DNA from: Streptomyces marokkonensis
GTDB lineage: Bacteria; Actinomycetota; Actinomycetes; Streptomycetales; Streptomycetaceae
Direction: 5' to 3'
Length of the DNA stretch: 64,000 bases
NCBI RefSeq assembly: GCF_008312835.1
Contig: NZ_VSKS01000026.1
Coordinates: 1-64,000, forward strand
Shown: in pieces, positions 1-8,408 of the stretch
Position numbering within the stretch: the first letter of the stretch is position 1
Layout: every line of letters begins with the position of its first letter
Translations under genes and position numbers: made by a program
Notes under the pieces: model-generated
The model's database searches: none
Told to the model about the DNA's origin: nothing
Seen by the model: only the letters and a program-made list of their open reading frames with translations

Positions 1-507
1 CGGATCGAGCACCTGCGGATGATCCGGGACGTGCAGGACCGCACGGGCGGGTTCCGCGCGTTCATCCCGTACACCTACCAGCCGGAGAACAACCACCTGA
101 AGGGCCGCACGCAGGCCACCCTCTTCGAGTACCTGCGGATGATCGCCATCGCCCGGCTGTTCCTGGACAACGTGGCGCACATCCAGGGGTCCTGGCTGAC
201 CACCGGCAAGGAGGTCGGGCAGCTCTCCCTGCACTACGGCGCGGACGACCTCGGCTCGATCATGCTGGAGGAGAACGTCGTCTCCTCCGCCGGCGCGAAG
301 CACCGCTCCAACCGGCTGGAGATCATCGACCTGATCCGCAAGGCGGGGCGGGTCCCGGCGCAGCGCTCGACGACGTACGAGCACCTCGTCGTGCACGACG
401 ACCCGGCGGACGACCCCGTCGACGACCGCGTCGTCTCCCACATCTCCTCCACGGCGATCGCGGGCGGCACCGCCCACCCGGAGCTGAAGCTCCTCGCCTC
501 CAACTGA
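1..507 (+). CDS. mqnC: Cyclic dehypoxanthinyl futalosine synthase MqnC, 3' part
   Basis: C-terminal 168 residues of a radical-SAM enzyme; the gene runs in from before the window, so its start and the CxxxCxxC iron-sulfur loop are not visible. The stretch FIPYTYQPENNHL and the following TIM-barrel end, with SIMLEENVVSSAGAKH, are characteristic of MqnC. This enzyme closes the ring of dehypoxanthine futalosine in the futalosine route to menaquinone in the cytosol. The reading frame is open from base 1 and ends in TGA at 507. Eight bases later a small amidohydrolase-like gene begins, probably in the same operon. MenG and a quinone-tail reductase candidate lie within 3 kb, which fits menaquinone synthesis. 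The related radical-SAM enzyme MqnE is the only alternative and is less likely given these motifs. Confidence 0.88.
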   Translation, partial: RIEHLRMIRDVQDRTGGFRAFIPYTYQPENNHLKGRTQATLFEYLRMIAIARLFLDNVAHIQGSWLTTGKEVGQLSLHYGADDLGSIMLEENVVSSAGAKHRSNRLEIIDLIRKAGRVPAQRSTTYEHLVVHDDPADDPVDDRVVSHISSTAIAGGTAHPELKLLASN

Positions 508-514
508 CCGGCCC

Positions 515-961
515 GTGCTGACGATTCACGCCGCGGACGAGGTGCGGTGCACCTGGGACGCCGAGCCGCTGCAGGACGGTGCCGTCGCCGTCGACGGCGG
601 CCGGATCGCCGCCGTGGGGCCGCTGGCCGAGGTGGAACGGGAGTTCCCGGGCGCACGGGTGCGGCGCTGGCCGGGCGTGCTCGGCCCCGGGCGGGTGCAC
701 GAGGGCCCGCTCCCGGACGCGCCGAGCCCGCGGGAACGCGTGCACGCGGTGCTGAAACGGGGCGCGGTGGCGGTGCTCGCGGAGTGCGCCGACTCGGCGG
801 AACTCCGCGCCGCCGCCGGGCGCAACGACGTGGCGGTCCTGGCGAGTTCACGCCCGGCGGCGATCGTCACGGGAGGCCGCGCGGATCTGGCGGTCTTCGA
901 CGGCACGGGCACCTGCGTGGCGACCGTGTGCGCCGGGCGCCTGGTCCACAGGCGCCGCTGA
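515..961 (+). CDS. Reduced amidohydrolase-like (imidazolonepropionase-like domain) protein
   Basis: 148-residue protein starting at GTG 8 bp after mqnC. The N-terminus (residues 1-50, with GAVAVDGGRIAAVG) and the C-terminus (residues 115-148, with GGRADLAVFDGTG and VCAGRLVHRR) match the two halves of the beta-sandwich that flank the TIM barrel in amidohydrolases. The barrel between them is almost absent: only about 65 residues separate the halves, against 250 or more in real amidohydrolases. The usual metal-binding PGxxDxHxH segment is reduced to PGVLGPGRVHEG. It is therefore unlikely to be an active metallo-hydrolase. Position next to mqnC suggests a role around futalosine metabolism, but no function can be assigned. 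It reads as an intact conserved ORF, not an obvious frameshift remnant. Confidence 0.7.
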   Translation: MLTIHAADEVRCTWDAEPLQDGAVAVDGGRIAAVGPLAEVEREFPGARVRRWPGVLGPGRVHEGPLPDAPSPRERVHAVLKRGAVAVLAECADSAELRAAAGRNDVAVLASSRPAAIVTGGRADLAVFDGTGTCVATVCAGRLVHRRR

Positions 962-975
962 GCGCTCCCCGGAGC

Positions 976-1980
976 TCACCCCGAGAACGCCTCACCGAAC
1001 GCCCCGTCCTCCTGGGACACCCCACTGCACCCGGTCATCGCCTTCTTCGCGGAGGAACCGCCGCCGCACGGCCGGTCCCGGGACGCCGACCACATCGATA
1101 CCCACGCGACGCCCTTCTCCTCGGCGAAGGCCCGCACCTGCGCGGCGTCCTCCAGGGTGAACGTCTCGCCCTCGACGTCGTTGACGCCGATCATCGAGGT
1201 GAGCGCCATGCCCCGCCAGGCGGCGGCGCCGGACAGCCCGAAGACGTCCCGGAGTTGCGCGTGCGCCGCACGGGCCGCGGTGAGGGCGTAGTCGCCCATG
1301 TCGCCGTCGTAGGACTCGCCGTAGTTCATGGTCATGAGGTTGACGGTGGCGACCCGGACGCCGTGGTCGTTGGCCGACTCCAGCAGGGCCAGGCCGTCCT
1401 CGTCGAGCCCCGAGGGCATGACCGGGAGCGTGAACGAGACCTCCAGGCCGGTGCGTTCCTCCTGCAGCAGTGCGATGGCCTCCGAGCGCAGGGCCACGGA
1501 GGCGGAGTCGGCGAGTTCGTCGCCCTCGATGTCGAAGTCGGCGCGGGTGGCGCCGGCCGCGTCCAGCGCCGTGCCGTACGCCTCGGCCAGTTCGGCCGCG
1601 GTGTCACAGGTGGCCGCCAGCTCCTTGCCGGAGGCGCCGCCGAAGGAGACGCGGACATCGGCGCCGGACCCGGTGAGCCGCGCGATGCGGGATGTCACCG
1701 CGGTGTCGTCGACGGGCCGGGTGCCGTGCCAGCGGGGGGTGCAGCCGCTGCCGGAGGAGATCACGAACGCCAGGTTGTACGTCGTGGGGGAGCCGGCCGA
1801 GTCGGTGGGGGAGGCCGTGGTGGCGCTCACGTAGGGGGCGTAGGCGGTGGCCCCCGGGGCCGAGGCCGTGGGGCGGGCCGGAGCCGCGTCCGTCGTGGCG
1901 TCCCCGGTCGAACAGCCCGCGACGAGGGCCAGCACCGGCGCAAGGACGAGCCCGGCGACGGACCTCGGTGAACCGCGCAT
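976..1980 (-). CDS. GH18-like (chitinase-family) lipoprotein
   Basis: 334 residues. The start ATG at 1980 is preceded by an AAAGGGGAG ribosome site; a longer upstream frame exists but lacks coding character. A lipoprotein signal peptide ends in LVAGC around residue 20, so the mature protein should be lipid-anchored outside the membrane. After a Ser/Thr/Ala/Pro linker the body is a TIM barrel of the GH18 type: VSFGGASG is the first motif and ADFDIEGDE is the DxxDxDxE-like catalytic strand with the acid Glu, followed by LMTMNYG and WVSMWSASRD near the end. This architecture matches small actinobacterial chitinase-like proteins. The natural substrate (chitin, peptidoglycan or another glycan) cannot be read from the sequence. 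It is transcribed away from menG. Confidence 0.75.
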   Translation of the reverse strand: MRGSPRSVAGLVLAPVLALVAGCSTGDATTDAAPARPTASAPGATAYAPYVSATTASPTDSAGSPTTYNLAFVISSGSGCTPRWHGTRPVDDTAVTSRIARLTGSGADVRVSFGGASGKELAATCDTAAELAEAYGTALDAAGATRADFDIEGDELADSASVALRSEAIALLQEERTGLEVSFTLPVMPSGLDEDGLALLESANDHGVRVATVNLMTMNYGESYDGDMGDYALTAARAAHAQLRDVFGLSGAAAWRGMALTSMIGVNDVEGETFTLEDAAQVRAFAEEKGVAWVSMWSASRDRPCGGGSSAKKAMTGCSGVSQEDGAFGEAFSG

Positions 1981-2206
1981 CGCGCTCGCTCCCCTTTCTC
2001 GTGTCTCACGACTGCTGTGCGAACGGTGAATATCGCACACGGGGCGGTGCCCCACCCGGGGATGTACGTCCCTTTTCCGGAAGATTCTCAGCGGAGGGCG
2101 AGGCGGGCGGCTTTCCGACCGGAGTCCCACGGGAAACGGGCCGCGCCGCGCGAGGGCTCGGGACGCCGCCGCACCGGCCGTGCGGGCGGGCTGCAAGAAT
2201 GGGCGG

Positions 2207-2902
2207 GTGACCCGCGCATCCCTGGACAAGCAGCCGCACGAAGTCGCCTCGATGTTCGACGACGTCGCGGAACGGTACGACCTGACCAACGACGTGCTGT
2301 CCCTCGGCCAGGACCGGCGATGGCGCAAGGAGGTCGCCAGGGCGGTCGACGCGCGGCCCGCGCAGAAGGTGCTCGACCTGGCGGCCGGCACGGGCACGTC
2401 GTCGATGCCCTTCGCCCGCACCGGCGCCTACGTCGTGCCCTGCGACTTCTCCCTCGGCATGCTCCGGGTCGGCAAGCGCGACCGCGCCTGGCTGCCGTAC
2501 ACCGCCGGTGACGCGACCCGGCTGCCCTTCAGGGACGACGTCTTCGACGCCGTCACCATCTCCTTCGGGCTGCGCAACGTGCAGGACACGGACGCGGCGC
2601 TGCGCGAGATGCACCGGGTGACCCGGCCCGGCGGGCGGATCGTCATCTGCGAGTTCTCGCATCCGACGTGGGCGCCGTTCCGCACCGTCTACACCGAGTA
2701 CCTGATGCGCGCGCTGCCGCCGGTCGCCCGGTCGGTGTCGTCCAACCCGGACGCCTACGTCTATCTCGCCGAGTCGATCCGCGCCTGGCCCGACCAGCCC
2801 GCACTGGCCGACCGGCTGAAGGACGCCGGCTGGTCGAGGGTGGCGTGGCGCAATCTGACCGGCGGGGTGGTGGCGCTGCACCGGGGTTTCAAGGAGAGCT
2901 GA
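2207..2902 (+). CDS. menG: Demethylmenaquinone methyltransferase
   Basis: 231-residue SAM-dependent methyltransferase of the UbiE/MenG family, which methylates demethylmenaquinone as the last step of menaquinone synthesis. The SAM motif [12 protein letters not shown] lies at residues 55-66. The family features [20 protein letters not shown] (residues 18-37), [10 protein letters not shown] and [13 protein letters not shown] follow in the expected order. The GTG at 2207 is chosen because it gives the normal family length and start; the in-frame GTG nine codons upstream adds no conserved sequence. No strong Shine-Dalgarno is seen, and the A-rich AAGAAT immediately before it could be a -10 box of a near-leaderless transcript (inference). 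The gene sits among other quinone genes just upstream of nuo. Confidence 0.93.
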   Translation: MTRASLDKQPHEVASMFDDVAERYDLTNDVLSLGQDRRWRKEVARAVDARPAQKVLDLAAGTGTSSMPFARTGAYVVPCDFSLGMLRVGKRDRAWLPYTAGDATRLPFRDDVFDAVTISFGLRNVQDTDAALREMHRVTRPGGRIVICEFSHPTWAPFRTVYTEYLMRALPPVARSVSSNPDAYVYLAESIRAWPDQPALADRLKDAGWSRVAWRNLTGGVVALHRGFKES

Positions 2903-2931
2903 GCACCGCCGGGTGGGGGAGGGCGGGCCCC

Positions 2932-3438
2932 TCAGAGATCCAGGCGGTAGCAGTGGGCCTCGCGCTGCGAGACGGGTCTCACGAAGGTTTCGGCGAGCCG
3001 CATGCCCAGCCGCCGGGTGACCGCCGCGGAGCGGGCGTTGCGGGCGTCGACCATCGCGACCACACTGCTCGTCCCCGCCGCGCGCACCCGTTCCACGGCC
3101 TCCCGGGCCGCCGCGGTGGCGTACCCCTTGCCCCAGTGTTCCCGTGCGAGCCGCCAGCCGATCTCGATCTCGCCGGTGGGCCCCCAGTCGCGCTCCCACG
3201 GCTGGGCGCCGGTGAAGCCGATGACCTGCCCGGACTCGTCGAGCATGCTCCACAGGCAGAAGCCGAGCTGGGCGTCGTGCCGGCGCTGGCGGGCGGTGAG
3301 CTCCTCGTAGACCGACAGGTCCGCCGCCCTGCCGCCCAGGAACTCCATCACGTCCGGGTCGGCGAAGATCCGGTGCCAGGTGAAGGCGTCCTCATGGGTG
3401 GGAACACGCAGCCGTACAGCGGGGAGAGCTCGGTTCAC
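2932..3438 (-). CDS. GNAT-family N-acetyltransferase
   Basis: 168 residues from GTG 3438 with an AAGGG ribosome site. This is a RimJ/RimL-type GNAT fold: an N-terminal LRVPTHEDAFTWHRIFADPDV strand-helix, then the acetyl-CoA loop LAREHWGKGYATAAA (Q/RxxGxG/A pattern), then VDARNARSAAVTRRLGM, which is typical of alanine- or small-molecule-type GNATs. The substrate is unknown. The gene runs divergently from the flavoprotein gene starting at 3537, with a shared promoter region of about 100 bp, and convergently to menG. Nothing in the context ties it to quinone synthesis. Confidence 0.82.
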   Translation of the reverse strand: MNRALPAVRLRVPTHEDAFTWHRIFADPDVMEFLGGRAADLSVYEELTARQRRHDAQLGFCLWSMLDESGQVIGFTGAQPWERDWGPTGEIEIGWRLAREHWGKGYATAAAREAVERVRAAGTSSVVAMVDARNARSAAVTRRLGMRLAETFVRPVSQREAHCYRLDL

Positions 3439-3536
3439 GGGGCAGCCCTTCAGCCGGGTGATCAATGCCGCTGAATAGACTGCACGTGTCCAGTGCCGGT
3501 CGGCACGCAGATTTCGAACCTTGGGGAGATCCCGCC

Positions 3537-4820
3537 GTGACCGAGCCCCTCTCCGACAACACCGCCGATGTGATCGTCGTGGGCGCGGGGCCAGCCGGCT
3601 CCACCACCGCGTACCACCTGGCCCGGTCCGGACTCGACGTGCTCCTGCTGGAGAAGACCGAGTTCCCACGGGAGAAGGTGTGCGGCGACGGCCTCACCCC
3701 GCGCGCCGTGAAGCAGCTGGTGTCGATGGGCATCGACGTCTCCGAGGAGGCCGGCTGGCTGCGCAACAAGGGCCTGCGCATCATCGGCGGCGGGGTCCGC
3801 CTCCAGCTGGACTGGCCGGATCTCGCCTCCTTCCCCGACTACGGACTGGTCCGCAAGCGGGACGACTTCGACGAGCAGCTCGCCCGGCAGGCCCAGAAGG
3901 CGGGCGCCCGGCTGTACGAGCGCTGCAACGTGGGCGCGCCGATCGTCGACGACCGCACCGGGCGCATCACGGGCGTGAAGGCCAAGCTCGGTGAGGAGAA
4001 GCGGGAAGTCACCTTCCACGCCCCGCTGGTCGTGGCCGCCGACGGCAACTCCACCCGGCTGTCCCTGGCGATGGGCCTGCACCGGCGCGAGGACCGGCCG
4101 ATGGGCGTCGCGGTGCGCACGTACTTCACCTCGCCGCGCCACGACGACGACTACCTGGAGTCCTGGCTGGAGCTGTGGGACCGCCGCGGCCCGCAGGACC
4201 GGCTGCTGCCCGGCTACGGCTGGATCTTCGGCATGGGCGACGGCACGAGCAACGTCGGGCTCGGCGTGCTCAACACCTCGGAGTCCTTCAAGGAGCTGGA
4301 CTGGCGCGAGGTCCTCAAGGCCTGGTGCGCCTCGATGCCGGAGGACTGGGGCTACACCCCGGACAACATGACCGGCCCGATCCGCGGTGCCGCGCTCCCC
4401 ATGGCCTTCAACCGCCAGCCGCACTACACGCGCGGCCTGCTGCTCGTCGGCGACGCGGGCGGCCTGGTCAACCCGTTCAACGGTGAGGGCATCGCCTACG
4501 CCATGGAGTCCGGGCAGCTCGCCGCCGAGGTGATCGTCCAGGCGCACGCGCGGGCGACGCCGGCTCAGCGGGAGATCGCGCTGCGGCGCTACCCGCGGGT
4601 GCTCAAGGACACCTACGGCGGCTACTACACGCTCGGCCGCGCCTTCGTGAAGCTCATCGGCAACCCGAAGGTCATGCAGATCGCCGCCCAGCGCGGGCTC
4701 ACGCACCCGATGCTGATGAGGTTCACCCTGAAGCTGCTCGCCAACCTGACGGACCCGACGGGCGGCGACGCGATGGACCGCATCATCAACGGTCTGAGCA
4801 AGGTGGCGCCGAAGGCCTGA
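3537..4820 (+). CDS. Geranylgeranyl reductase-family FAD oxidoreductase (probable menaquinone side-chain reductase)
   Basis: 427 residues. GTG 3537 follows GGGGAG by about 8 bases; the frame extends 24 codons upstream without family similarity. The FAD-binding GAGPAG is at residues 16-21, followed by the conserved FPREKVCGDGLTPR loop (about 43-56) and the second FAD motif GDAGGLVNPFNGEGI near residue 305. These define the geranylgeranyl reductase/digeranylgeranylglycerophospholipid reductase family. In actinobacteria, members such as mycobacterial MenJ saturate isoprene units of the menaquinone tail, and Streptomyces menaquinones are partly hydrogenated. Together with menG, mqnC and nuo nearby, tail reduction is the best inference, not proof. 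A halogenase or a polyketide oxygenase is less likely because the PREKVCGDG loop is intact. Confidence 0.85.
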   Translation: MTEPLSDNTADVIVVGAGPAGSTTAYHLARSGLDVLLLEKTEFPREKVCGDGLTPRAVKQLVSMGIDVSEEAGWLRNKGLRIIGGGVRLQLDWPDLASFPDYGLVRKRDDFDEQLARQAQKAGARLYERCNVGAPIVDDRTGRITGVKAKLGEEKREVTFHAPLVVAADGNSTRLSLAMGLHRREDRPMGVAVRTYFTSPRHDDDYLESWLELWDRRGPQDRLLPGYGWIFGMGDGTSNVGLGVLNTSESFKELDWREVLKAWCASMPEDWGYTPDNMTGPIRGAALPMAFNRQPHYTRGLLLVGDAGGLVNPFNGEGIAYAMESGQLAAEVIVQAHARATPAQREIALRRYPRVLKDTYGGYYTLGRAFVKLIGNPKVMQIAAQRGLTHPMLMRFTLKLLANLTDPTGGDAMDRIINGLSKVAPKA

Positions 4821-4873
4821 CGCCCCCGGCGGGGCCACCGCCTGACGCCGGCGCCGTGAGCGGCGCTGTGGAC

Positions 4874-4902
4874 GGCCGGAGTCCGGAGGGCGGACTCCGG
4901 CC
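4874..4902 (+). terminator. Probable terminator after the reductase gene
   Basis: Perfect 12-bp inverted repeat: GGCCGGAGTCCG at 4874-4885 pairs with 4891-4902 around a 5-base loop, 54 bp past the stop, followed by TTCG rather than a U tract, as is common in Streptomyces. The rest of 4903-5072 shows no gene. Confidence 0.7.
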
Positions 4903-5072
4903 TTCGCCGTCCGCGCGGGGCGCCGTGAGGGGCCGTCACGGCGCGGCACGGCCCTCCACCGGCGCGCGCCGGCACCGTCGACCCGCCACGGAGGCGGGAC
5001 GATTCGGGCAATCGGGTGATCTTGCCCTGGTGTGCGCGGGGAACGCGGTGGGAGCGCGGGAGGGAACGGCGG

Positions 5073-5103
5073 AGGGCCGCTGCCCCCGAGCGGCAGCGGC
5101 CCT
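5073..5103 (-). terminator. Probable terminator of the NlpC/P60 gene
   Basis: AGGGCCGCTGCC (5073-5084) pairs with 5092-5103, lying 20-50 bp beyond the stop of the minus-strand NlpC/P60 gene. It could also stop read-through from the plus strand. Confidence 0.65.
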
Positions 5104-5123
5104 TCAGTCCGTGTGGGCGCGGC

Positions 5124-5939
5124 TCAGAGCACGCGCACGGCACCCGACGCCGGGTAGCCGGAGAGGTCCTGGATGACGACGCCCTTGGACGGGTTGGCGG
5201 CGTCCAGGTACTGGCCGTTACCGATGTAGACACCCGTGTGGTACGCGGAGCCCTTGCCGCCCCAGTACAGGATGTCGCCGACCTGGATCTGCGACAGCGG
5301 GATGTCCGTGCCGACGGTCGACTGGTCCTGCGAGACACGCGGGAGGTCCACGCCGACCTGCTTGAACGCGGCCTGCACCAGGCTCGAGCAGTCCCAGGCG
5401 TTGGGGCCCGTGGCGCCCATGACGTAGGCGTCGCCCACCTGCGCCTTGAGGAAGGCGATGACCGTCGCGACGCTGCCGCCGGCCGGCGCGGAGGCGGTCG
5501 TGGTGGCGGTCGCGGCCGTGGTGGCGGTGGAGAGGGCGGGGCGCTCGGCGTCGCGCGCGGCACGCTCGGCGGCGGCCTTGCGGGCCTCCTCCGCGGCCTT
5601 CTTCTTCGCCTCGGCCTTCTTCTTGGCCTCGGCGAGGTCCGCCTTGGCCTCCTTGGCGGCCTTCGCGGCGGCCGCGTCACGCTCGGCACGCAGCTGGTAG
5701 TTCGCGGCGGCCTGCTGGGTCGCGTCCGCGGACTGGGCGACCTGGGCGGCCAGGTCGGCCGTCAGGGTGGGCAGTTCGAGGGTCTGCGTCACCGGCTCGG
5801 CGGCGTTCGCCGAACCCGACGCCCCGGCCACTGCCAGGGTGCTGAGGACGCCACCGGCAACTCCGGCCCGCATCGCCATCGTGGACGACGCGGTGCGGCG
5901 GGGCTTCCGGTGGCTGCGTATGTGAGCGGTGTGGGACAT
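5124..5939 (-). CDS. Secreted NlpC/P60 peptidoglycan endopeptidase
   Basis: 271 residues from ATG 5939. The N-terminus has an Arg-rich stretch and a hydrophobic core ending in SANA (about residue 46), a Sec signal peptide. Residues 60-140 are a charged Ala/Lys/Glu-rich segment with a predicted coiled coil (AKKKAEAKKKAAEEARKAA). The C-terminal NlpC/P60 domain has catalytic Cys in WDCSSLV (about residue 183) and His in YHTGVYIG (about 234). Such enzymes cleave D-gamma-Glu-diaminopimelate bonds in peptidoglycan. Two further in-frame start codons lie 10 and 19 codons upstream. None of the candidates has a clear Shine-Dalgarno, so the start is chosen on signal-peptide layout. It is divergent from nuoA over an 800-bp gap. 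Confidence 0.9.
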   Translation of the reverse strand: MSHTAHIRSHRKPRRTASSTMAMRAGVAGGVLSTLAVAGASGSANAAEPVTQTLELPTLTADLAAQVAQSADATQQAAANYQLRAERDAAAAKAAKEAKADLAEAKKKAEAKKKAAEEARKAAAERAARDAERPALSTATTAATATTTASAPAGGSVATVIAFLKAQVGDAYVMGATGPNAWDCSSLVQAAFKQVGVDLPRVSQDQSTVGTDIPLSQIQVGDILYWGGKGSAYHTGVYIGNGQYLDAANPSKGVVIQDLSGYPASGAVRVL

Positions 5940-6069
5940 GGGAACTACCGGTACCAGGGGCTCCTTCATATCTTCAAGGAACGTGTGCTGCGCCACAGTT
6001 GTTCAATCGGGGGTCCGAATCCCGGGCGTGTCGTTCTTTATTGACGCCGTAACGGACATTGCGGGCGCC

Positions 6070-6090
6070 CGTGATCAGCCCTTGATCACG
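6070..6090. promoter_or_regulatory. 8-bp inverted repeat upstream of NlpC/P60 gene
   Basis: CGTGATCA at 6070-6077 and TGATCACG at 6083-6090 separated by five bases, about 130 bp before the NlpC/P60 start. The outer bases CGTAACG (6048-6054) and CGTTACG (6100-6106) form a second, wider inverted pair. Shape fits an operator or a small hairpin; the binding protein is unknown. Confidence 0.4.
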
Positions 6091-6618
6091 CACTTTCATC
6101 GTTACGCCCGAATTGCCCCCCGCTTACCACTGGTTGAACCTGTTGGCCAATCCCTGCTCTCCTGCGGATCTTGTGAATGTGGCGGAGGTCACGGAACGGT
6201 TACCCCCGTCGCCGCGTCCGGACGGCCTTCCGGGGTCGTGATCGACCGGTGGCGCCGGCCGCGGGGGTCGCGGTGGCCGAACGTGACCGGATCGTGACCC
6301 TCCGACTTCGTGAACGCGTGCACACGTCCACATCGCGCCGCGGATCCCCTCCGAGGTGTGAACGCGGCTTCTATCAAGGGATCGGGTCCAGCGCCAATTT
6401 GCATGCACGAGAAGCCTCTTGATATGGAGACGGGCCCTCTGAGCTGCGCTGACCAGTCAAAATGTCACCTTTGGTGATCACGCGGACGCTTGACGTATGA
6501 AGATCACCGCTCATCCGACTTCATGATCGTTCGTCAGGTGGTGGAGATCACAAAGCTTGTGCAATACCCCGTGTCGCAGATCACAGACCCACGGGCATAG
6601 GATGCGGAGCGGTTGGGC

Positions 6619-6636
6619 TTGTGACCTGCTTCACAT
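6619..6636 (+). promoter_or_regulatory. Rex-type operator upstream of nuoA
   Basis: TTGTGACCTGCTTCACAT matches the Rex palindrome TTGTGAA-N4-TTCACAA closely (TTGTGA/TTCACA arms). It lies 108 bp before nuoA and about 16 bp after a possible -10 box TAGGAT (6598-6603), a position suited to repression. Rex is the NADH/NAD+ sensor of Streptomyces, and nuo is a known Rex target in S. coelicolor. No convincing -35 box is seen. Confidence 0.78.
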
Positions 6637-6743
6637 GTTCTCGATCTTCGCCGGGGCGGGCGTGGTTCGTGGGGCAGTTGAGGCCGGATCGGCCCGATGC
6701 ACAACCGCCAGCAGTCAGTGCCGACTGAGAGGAGCGAGGAGCG

Positions 6744-7103
6744 GTGAACGCTTATGCGCCCATCCTCGTACTGGGAGCCCTCGGGGCAGGCTTTGCGATC
6801 TTCTCCGTGGTCATGGCCACGCTGATCGGTCCGAAGCGGTACAACCGCGCCAAGCTCGAGGCCTATGAGTGCGGTATCGAACCGACCCCCACGCCGGCCG
6901 GCGGCGGGCGCTTCCCCATCAAGTACTACCTGACGGCGATGCTCTTCATCATCTTCGATATCGAGATCGTCTTCCTCTACCCCTGGGCCGTCACCTTCGA
7001 CGCCCTGGGGCTTTTCGGGCTCGTGGAGATGCTGCTCTTCGTGCTCACCGTCTTCGTCGCGTACGCGTACGTATGGCGGCGCGGCGGCCTGGAATGGGAC
7101 TGA
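6744..7103 (+). CDS. nuoA: NADH-quinone oxidoreductase subunit A
   Basis: 119 residues, GTG start at 6744 after GAGGAGC. Three membrane helices (about 7-29, 64-86, 91-113) and the conserved loop [14 protein letters not shown] with the Cys and acidic residues typical of NuoA/ND3, which lies near the quinone cavity at the junction of the membrane and peripheral arms of complex I. First gene of nuoA-N. nuoB follows after 13 bp. Expression is probably driven from the 800-bp upstream region with the Rex site. Confidence 0.96.
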   Translation: MNAYAPILVLGALGAGFAIFSVVMATLIGPKRYNRAKLEAYECGIEPTPTPAGGGRFPIKYYLTAMLFIIFDIEIVFLYPWAVTFDALGLFGLVEMLLFVLTVFVAYAYVWRRGGLEWD

Positions 7104-7116
7104 GGGGCCATTAGTC

Positions 7117-7667
<551 letters not shown>

Positions 7668-7671
<4 letters not shown>

Positions 7672-8408
7672 GCGACGCGAACGGCGACGGGGTCAACCCC
7701 GAGAAGGACCTCTCCGCGGAGAACCTCCCGGGCCAGCGCGGTCAGGGCGGCGAGGAGATCCGCGTCCAGCGCGGCATGTTCGGCGCGAACAACGGCGGCG
7801 ACACGTCCGGCTACGGCGGCCTGGTCCGCTCGGTCCGGCTGCCCGGACCGGCGACCCGCCCCTACGGCGGCTGGTTCGACGAGGTCGCCGACGAACTGGA
7901 GGGCGCCCTGGAGGAGCAGGACCTGCTCCCCGGCAACGCCATCGAGAAGACGGTCGTCGACCGCGGCGAACTCACCTTCCACATCGAACGCGAGCACCTG
8001 GTCCGCGTGGCGAAGACCCTGCGCGACGACCCCGCCCTGCGCTTCGAGCTGTGCACCGGCGTCAGCGGCGTGCACTACCCGCACGACAAGGGGCGGGAGC
8101 TGCACGCCGTCTACCACCTGCGCTCGATCACCCACAACCGGGTGATCCGCCTCGAGGTCAGCGCCCCCGACAGCGACCCGCACATCCCGTCGCTGTTCCC
8201 GGTCTACCCGACGAACGACTGGCACGAGCGCGAGACGTACGACTTCTTCGGCATCGTCTTCGACGGTCACCCGGCCCTGACGCGGATCATGATGCCGGAC
8301 GACTGGCAGGGCTTTCCCCAGCGCAAGGACTACCCCCTCGGCGGCATCCCCGTCGAGTACAAGGGCGCCCAGATCCCGGCTCCGGACCAGCGGAGGTCGT
8401 ACTCGTGA
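7668..8408 (+). CDS. nuoC: NADH-quinone oxidoreductase subunit C
   Basis: 246 residues from ATG 7668, overlapping the nuoB stop. Residues 1-50 are polar and probably disordered. The rest is the 30-kDa subunit fold of complex I, with the family signature [14 protein letters not shown] near residue 184 and RKDYPLGG near the end. It is a peripheral-arm subunit contacting NuoB and NuoD. NuoC and NuoD are separate here, unlike the fused NuoCD of E. coli. nuoD starts within the last codons (GTGA overlap). Confidence 0.96.

Larger units (their letters stand above)
5940..6743. other. Long intergenic region between NlpC/P60 gene and nuoA
   Basis: About 800 bp without a believable gene. Near the NlpC/P60 side there is an 8-bp inverted repeat CGTGATCA-N5-TGATCACG (6070-6090). 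Near nuoA there are four GATCAC hexamers (6476, 6502, 6546, 6579), an inverted repeat TCACC-TTT-GGTGA around 6465-6477, a possible -10 box TAGGAT at 6598-6603 and a Rex-like operator at 6619-6636. I looked for a c-di-AMP riboswitch, which often precedes such secreted hydrolases, and did not find its conserved segments here. Confidence 0.6.

Noticed and set aside
234-851. Long minus-strand ORFs over the mqnC end and the amidohydrolase-like gene
   Set aside because: Arg/Pro/Ala-rich shadow of a GC-rich gene on the opposite strand; no domain, and it overlaps well-supported genes.
5990-6040. Possible tRNA T-arm (GGTCCGAATCCC)
   Set aside because: Only one tRNA-like arm fits; no acceptor stem, D-arm or anticodon arm can be folded around it.
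5940-6250. c-di-AMP riboswitch in front of the NlpC/P60 gene
   Set aside because: Looked for the conserved GGGGGACC, GGGGTGAA and CCCGACAGCT segments seen at 40.2 kb; none is present in this leader.
6546-6563. CACAA-AGC-TTGTG near 6550 as a second Rex site
   Set aside because: Arms are in the reverse order with only three bases between, whereas Rex needs TTGTG-N8-CACAA.
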